In this document: in pieces, positions 43,810 through 64,000 of the stretch | Layout: each line of letters opens with the position of its first letter | Position numbering within the stretch: position 1 is the stretch's first letter | Assembly: GCA_054601695.1 (NCBI GenBank) | Contig: BAAHQB010000402.1 | Span: 1-64,000, forward strand | From: Amorphochlora amoebiformis | Lineage: Eukaryota; Cercozoa; Chlorarachniophyceae | Length of the DNA stretch: 64,000 nt | Reading direction: 5' to 3' | Notes under the pieces: model-generated | Seen by the model: only the letters and a program-made list of their open reading frames with translations | Told to the model about the DNA's origin: nothing | Databases searched by the model: none | Made by a program: the position numbers and the translations under genes

Positions 43810-44424
43810 CAATGTAAACGTATATGAGTTGACCTTTTGGCATTCTTCAATCGAAGCCGTAAGCCGAAGCTGCGCCGAAAACATAACTGTTTCCTCCACT
43901 ATTATATTTGTAACGTATAAGTTTTTAATACATATGTATATATATATTTATATAGATATATACAAGGACAAACAGTTTACTCCACTATTATAGGTTTGAA
44001 TATATGTATAATATATATTGTATATACGTAAATATGTATAAGTTATACTATATATATTATATATATATATATATGTATACATATATATATATATATATAA
44101 TATATATATATATTAAATAGGAACATGACAGTTTCCTCCACTGTTATATGTTTGAATATATGTAGAATATATGTACATATATATATATATATATATATAT
44201 AATATGTATGTATATATATAAATATATATGTATGTATATATATATATATATGTATATATATATTTATATATATAGAGGAACATAACAGTATGCTCCACTA
44301 TTTTATGTCTCAATATATGTATGATATATATGTAGGCATATATGTACATAAAAATATATTTAAATAGGAACATAACACTTTCCTCCACTATTACATGTTT
44401 GAATATGTGTATACTATATATGCG

Positions 44425-44479
<55 letters not shown>

Positions 44480-44613
44480 TATTATACATGTACATAAATA
44501 TATCAATACACATCCATGCATGTACATATATACATAACACGTACATTTACATATATATATTATGTATATATATATATCTATATTTATATATATATATATA
44601 TATATACATACAT

Positions 44614-44675
<62 letters not shown>

Positions 44676-44808
44676 GTACATATATATACATATAAATACA
44701 TAGACACCTGTCGCTAACTCTATGAGAGTATCAAATTGCTCAACCTAACAGCAAGATATAGTTTTCAATAATGTAGATATGTAACATTACATACATTGCA
44801 AATAATAC

Positions 44809-44847
<39 letters not shown>

Positions 44848-44921
44848 TATATACATATATATGTGCAATATATATATTGAACAGTATATATATATATATA
44901 ATATTATATATATTGCAAATA

Positions 44922-44952
<31 letters not shown>

Positions 44953-44973
44953 TATGTGCAATATATATATAAA

Positions 44974-45044
<71 letters not shown>

Positions 45045-45148
45045 GCATGTTTCCGACCATTATATATAAATATAATTGTTATACGCAAACTTCCCAACGT
45101 TTGCATATACAGGGGGAGAGAGAGACGTATAAAGATATATGTATATAA

Positions 45149-45225
<77 letters not shown>

Positions 45226-45240
45226 CACATATATAATATA

Positions 45241-45302
<62 letters not shown>

Positions 45303-45359
45303 GTATGTACATATTTATAGATAAATGTATTATATGTATATATATATATAGACTATATC

Positions 45360-45398
<39 letters not shown>

Positions 45399-45538
45399 GT
45401 ATATATATATATATGTATATATATGTATATATGTATATATATGTGTGTGTATCTGCATGTATACATACATATCCAGCAATCCTTGGGAAGAATTCATCCA
45501 TCTCCTCTCCGTTCACGAGCCTGCAGGTTAAATATACT

Positions 45539-45592
<54 letters not shown>

Positions 45593-45628
45593 CATGTACA
45601 TACATATCGATATATATATATAAATCAA

Positions 45629-45683
<55 letters not shown>

Positions 45684-45889
45684 TATACACCTTTGCCCTT
45701 CGATCCATCCACTTGTTTTCTTGCCAGCTATCACGTCCAAAAGAGTCGATTTTCCCGCTCTTTTATTTTTAATTTATATTTTATGGCCTTGTATTTAGTT
45801 AAATTTACATTTTGTGGCCGTGTTTTCATTTACTAGATATACAGAGAAGTAACATGTTATATACCTCGATTGCCAATATATATTCGTAC

Positions 45890-45988
<99 letters not shown>

Positions 45989-46041
45989 ATATGTACATAA
46001 ATATATGTATATACGCAGAGAAGTAACATGTTATACACCTT

Positions 46042-46088
<47 letters not shown>

Positions 46089-46380
46089 GTATATACACAG
46101 AGAAGTAACATGTTATATACCTCGGTTTTAACATATGTGCATATATATATATATACATAATATCTAAATATAAATATTTGAATATACAAAGAAAAGTAAC
46201 ATGTTACATACCTCGGTTTTGAATATGTACACATATATATATATACACAAATATCACACATATATGTGTACATTTATATATATGTATATACATATATATA
46301 AACATATATATATATTATAAATATATATATATATATATATACATGTACGTACTTATATATTTATATGTATATATACATAC

Positions 46381-46460
<80 letters not shown>

Positions 46461-46685
46461 ACATATTAACATATGTTTCCATGCATGTATATATACAGAC
46501 ATATATCTTCACGTGTATAGGAATAATTATACAAACGTGTGTATATTTATTTTATATACCCGGAGGGCCCCATAAGAGCGATCATATCCCCTGGGCGAGC
46601 GAATCTGGAATTAAGGTTAAGGTTGTACTGATTATATATGTGCCATAATGATTAACACATCTACATACATGTGTATATGCATATA

Positions 46686-46741
<56 letters not shown>

Positions 46742-46869
46742 GTATATAAATATATACGCACACATATATATTTATATATATGGATATATATATATATATG
46801 TATGTATATATATATAAATATTGTATATATTATATATAATATATATGTATATATGTATATATACATACG

Positions 46870-46954
<85 letters not shown>

Positions 46955-47165
46955 GTGCGTTTGTATATATATTATTGTAAGATGCAGTACCCTTGTACTT
47001 GATTGAGAAGAATGATCTTTTCCTTAGGATCTTTGCGATTTGGAACCCTAATAACAAGTTATATGCACGTGTAAACATACAAATATTCATATACACATGG
47101 GTGTATATGAATGCGTTGAAATATATAAATGTATCTATGCACACGTATTATATACATTTTACATT

Positions 47166-47212
<47 letters not shown>

Positions 47213-47279
47213 CATATATACATATACATATACACACATGTACATCTAATATATGTACATATTTGCAAATATTAGATAC

Positions 47280-47320
<41 letters not shown>

Positions 47321-47321
47321 G

Positions 47322-47420
<99 letters not shown>

Positions 47421-47633
47421 GTAAAGTCTAGTGCGTGATACCTGTAGTCAAGGTTAGACCACTCGATATAACTTACTGCGTTTTGTTTGGTATCTTCGGT
47501 TGACTAATATAATATATGTTTGTATAATATCAATATATTCCACTCCATATATACATGTATATATATATATATATATATGTATGTGTATATGTATGTACAT
47601 ATATATATGTATGTGTATATGTATGTACATATA

Positions 47634-47695
<62 letters not shown>

Positions 47696-47892
47696 ATTAC
47701 ATATATATATATATATTATTATTATATATATATATATATATATAACCAATCATATGTACATACACACGATTACAAATACTTGTTACTCCCATATGTAGAT
47801 ACACACGATTACAAACACTTGTTACTTCCATTAAATACATCTTCTAATGCCCGTATACACACTAATGAACGACAAAACCAATATGCACACAA

Positions 47893-47939
<47 letters not shown>

Positions 47940-47954
47940 TTATATATTTCACGT

Positions 47955-47986
<32 letters not shown>

Positions 47987-47993
47987 TTCACGT

Positions 47994-48039
<46 letters not shown>

Positions 48040-48078
48040 ATGTTTATGTAAATGTAAACTGGCATACACATAACATAA

Positions 48079-48176
<98 letters not shown>

Positions 48177-48201
48177 ATATGTACAATCCTATGTAGATAC
48201 G

Positions 48202-48247
<46 letters not shown>

Positions 48248-48312
48248 ATATTTATATATCTCACCTCATCAAGCAGGTTTGGGTCGGCATCCTGCACGTC
48301 AAATTTCGGAAC
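39452..48312 (-). CDS. PDR-type ABCG transporter: linker and second nucleotide-binding domain (18 exons)
   Basis: Exons on the minus strand: 48312-48265, 47503-47442, 47047-46991, 46604-46560, 45759-45691, 45520-45469, 44744-44708, 43898-43834, 43260-43187, 43045-43000, 42917-42872, 42461-42397, 41967-41921, 41278-41215, 40970-40916, 40572-40544, 40149-40105 and 39502-39452. All junctions keep frame. The ATPase motifs are all present: Walker A GPSGAGKS (split between two exons), Q-loop GYVEQFD, Walker [13 protein letters not shown] with the catalytic Glu, and H-loop TIHQPS. The signature is [16 protein letters not shown] instead of LSGGE, as often seen in NBD2 of PDR proteins. [12 protein letters not shown] follows, where the family has NPADFxLE. 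This domain binds and hydrolyses ATP to drive export. Intron 42999-42918 is 82 bp and largely CCCTAA-like. Confidence 0.95.
40155..40620 (+). repeat. Degenerate TTAGGG region in ABCG introns
   Basis: Scattered TTAGGG-like units in unique sequence. The sense strand reads CCCTAA-like. It surrounds the 29-nt exon 40572-40544. Confidence 0.8.
41370..41920 (+). repeat. CT-rich microsatellite in an ABCG intron
   Basis: (CT)n with a TCTCTCGCTCTC period at about 41380-41620, then looser CT-rich sequence up to exon 41967-41921. Open frames on both strands are artefacts. Confidence 0.9.
42108..42262 (-). repeat. Exon shadows of ABCG exon 42461-42397 (3' edge)
   Basis: Two diverged copies of the exon end and donor, at about 42226-42262 and 42108-42145. 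Sense-strand cores are AATAAGCGGAGACTTGTAAC and CACAAAACGTGAACTGG. Confidence 0.82.
42925..42993 (+). repeat. 82-bp ABCG intron made mostly of telomere-like repeat
   Basis: The whole intron between exons 43045-43000 and 42917-42872 reads, on the sense strand, GTACCGTACCCC then CCCTAACC-type units and ends ACCCATAG. It has no TA tract. It is the clearest single case of a telomere-like intron. Confidence 0.88.
43405..44394 (-). repeat. Exon shadows on both sides of ABCG exon 43898-43834
   Basis: The 5' edge (sense AGTGGAGGAAACAGTTATGT) recurs upstream at about 44121-44146, 44277-44303 and 44367-44394. Each copy keeps the acceptor and is followed by TA repeat. The 3' edge recurs downstream at about 43708-43735 and 43408-43430, keeping AAAGGT. 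Confidence 0.9.
45845..46222. repeat. Four copies of an AAGTAACATGTTA unit in an ABCG intron
   Basis: GAGAAGTAACATGTTATATACCTCG-like units lie at about 45845-45872, 46017-46043, 46098-46133 and 46192-46222. On the sense strand each gives CGAG|GTATAT followed by AACATGTTACTTCTCTGTAT. They match no exon I identified. They could be shadows of a lost or alternative exon. Confidence 0.75.
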
Positions 48313-48335
48313 CTGTGTAATGTATATGTATACAC

Positions 48336-48374
<39 letters not shown>

Positions 48375-48496
48375 ATTTATATATATATATATATATATGT
48401 ATGAATATGTATAATATAAAATATATATTTATATGTATATATATATATATATACATATATATTCATTTGTATACATTTATGAGATATATAATACAC

Positions 48497-48531
<35 letters not shown>

Positions 48532-48595
48532 TATGTACATATATACATACATATATATTCATTTGTATACATTTATGAGATATATAATACATATA

Positions 48596-48650
<55 letters not shown>

Positions 48651-48696
48651 GTAATATTATATCTATACACATATCCACATGTTACATACGTATATG

Positions 48697-48727
<31 letters not shown>

Positions 48728-48809
48728 TATATATACATACATACACACATATATATATACACACACATATATATATATATATATGTATGTATGTATACAG
48801 TGTGATTAC

Positions 48810-63735
<14,926 letters not shown>

Positions 63736-63754
63736 CTAATATTAATATCAGAGT

Positions 63755-63899
63755 TAGGGCAAAGGTTAAGATTGGGGAGAAAATATGGATAAAGAGCGAG
63801 AAAGAGAGATAGAGACAGCCAGGGCGAAAGAGGGTTCAAAGAGAGAGAGAGAGTGAAAGTGAAAGATAGAGCGAGAGCGAGAGGGAGAGAGAGAGAGAA

Positions 63900-63945
<46 letters not shown>

Positions 63946-63947
63946 GG

Positions 63948-64000
<53 letters not shown>
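63755..64000. repeat. GA-rich and TA repeat at the right edge
   Basis: Imperfect GA repeat to about 63902, then TA repeat to the end. It should be intron 5' of exon 63735-63704. Confidence 0.75.

Overview
This is nuclear DNA of a eukaryote with many introns and a TTAGGG-type telomere repeat. Most of the 64 kb is (TA)n microsatellite plus degenerate TTAGGG/CCCTAA arrays. Short islands of complex sequence between these are exons with GT-AG borders. I read the genes by joining islands whose borders and codon phases agree; nearly all the long open frames (YIYIY-, LGLG-, TLTL- and SLSL-type) are repeat translations. The lineage cannot be settled from this window. The full-size ABCG transporter, organelle-type EF-Ts, PhyH oxygenase, TehA/SLAC1-type channel and LTR elements fit a protist or alga.

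Layout. (1) 1-3281: 3' part of a + strand EF-Ts gene, 5' end off the window. (2) 3282-4313: unique, CTAG-rich spacer between two converging genes. (3) 4314-5388: - strand gene for an unrecognised Pro/Lys/Glu-rich protein, 5' end not found. (4) 6277-12653: complete 10-exon - strand gene for a TehA/SLAC1 (TDT) family membrane protein, 372 aa. (5) 12654-12864: 211-bp divergent intergenic region. (6) 12865-25218: complete 18-exon + strand gene for a PhyH-like Fe(II)/2-oxoglutarate oxygenase, 311 aa. (7) 25219-26936: second CTAG-rich convergent spacer. (8) 26937 to beyond 63735: - strand gene for a full-size PDR-type ABCG transporter. Its 53 exons in the window all join in phase and encode the last 1017 aa (TMD1, linker, NBD2, TMD2); NBD1 lies beyond the right edge. 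Two small LTR retrotransposon derivatives sit in its introns, antisense to it.

Two features stand out. First, telomeric repeats form intron ends: 3' splice sites are often CCCTAACCCTAG| or CCCTAAG|, and some donors are |GTTAGG. Second, many exons have decaying partial copies of one of their edges in the neighbouring intron, spaced by TA or telomeric repeats and ranging from identical to barely recognisable ('exon shadows'). Introns here seem to grow by repeated duplication of an exon edge together with its simple-repeat flank.

The five genes show no common pathway. The TDT channel and the PhyH oxygenase start 211 bp apart on opposite strands and could share a promoter.
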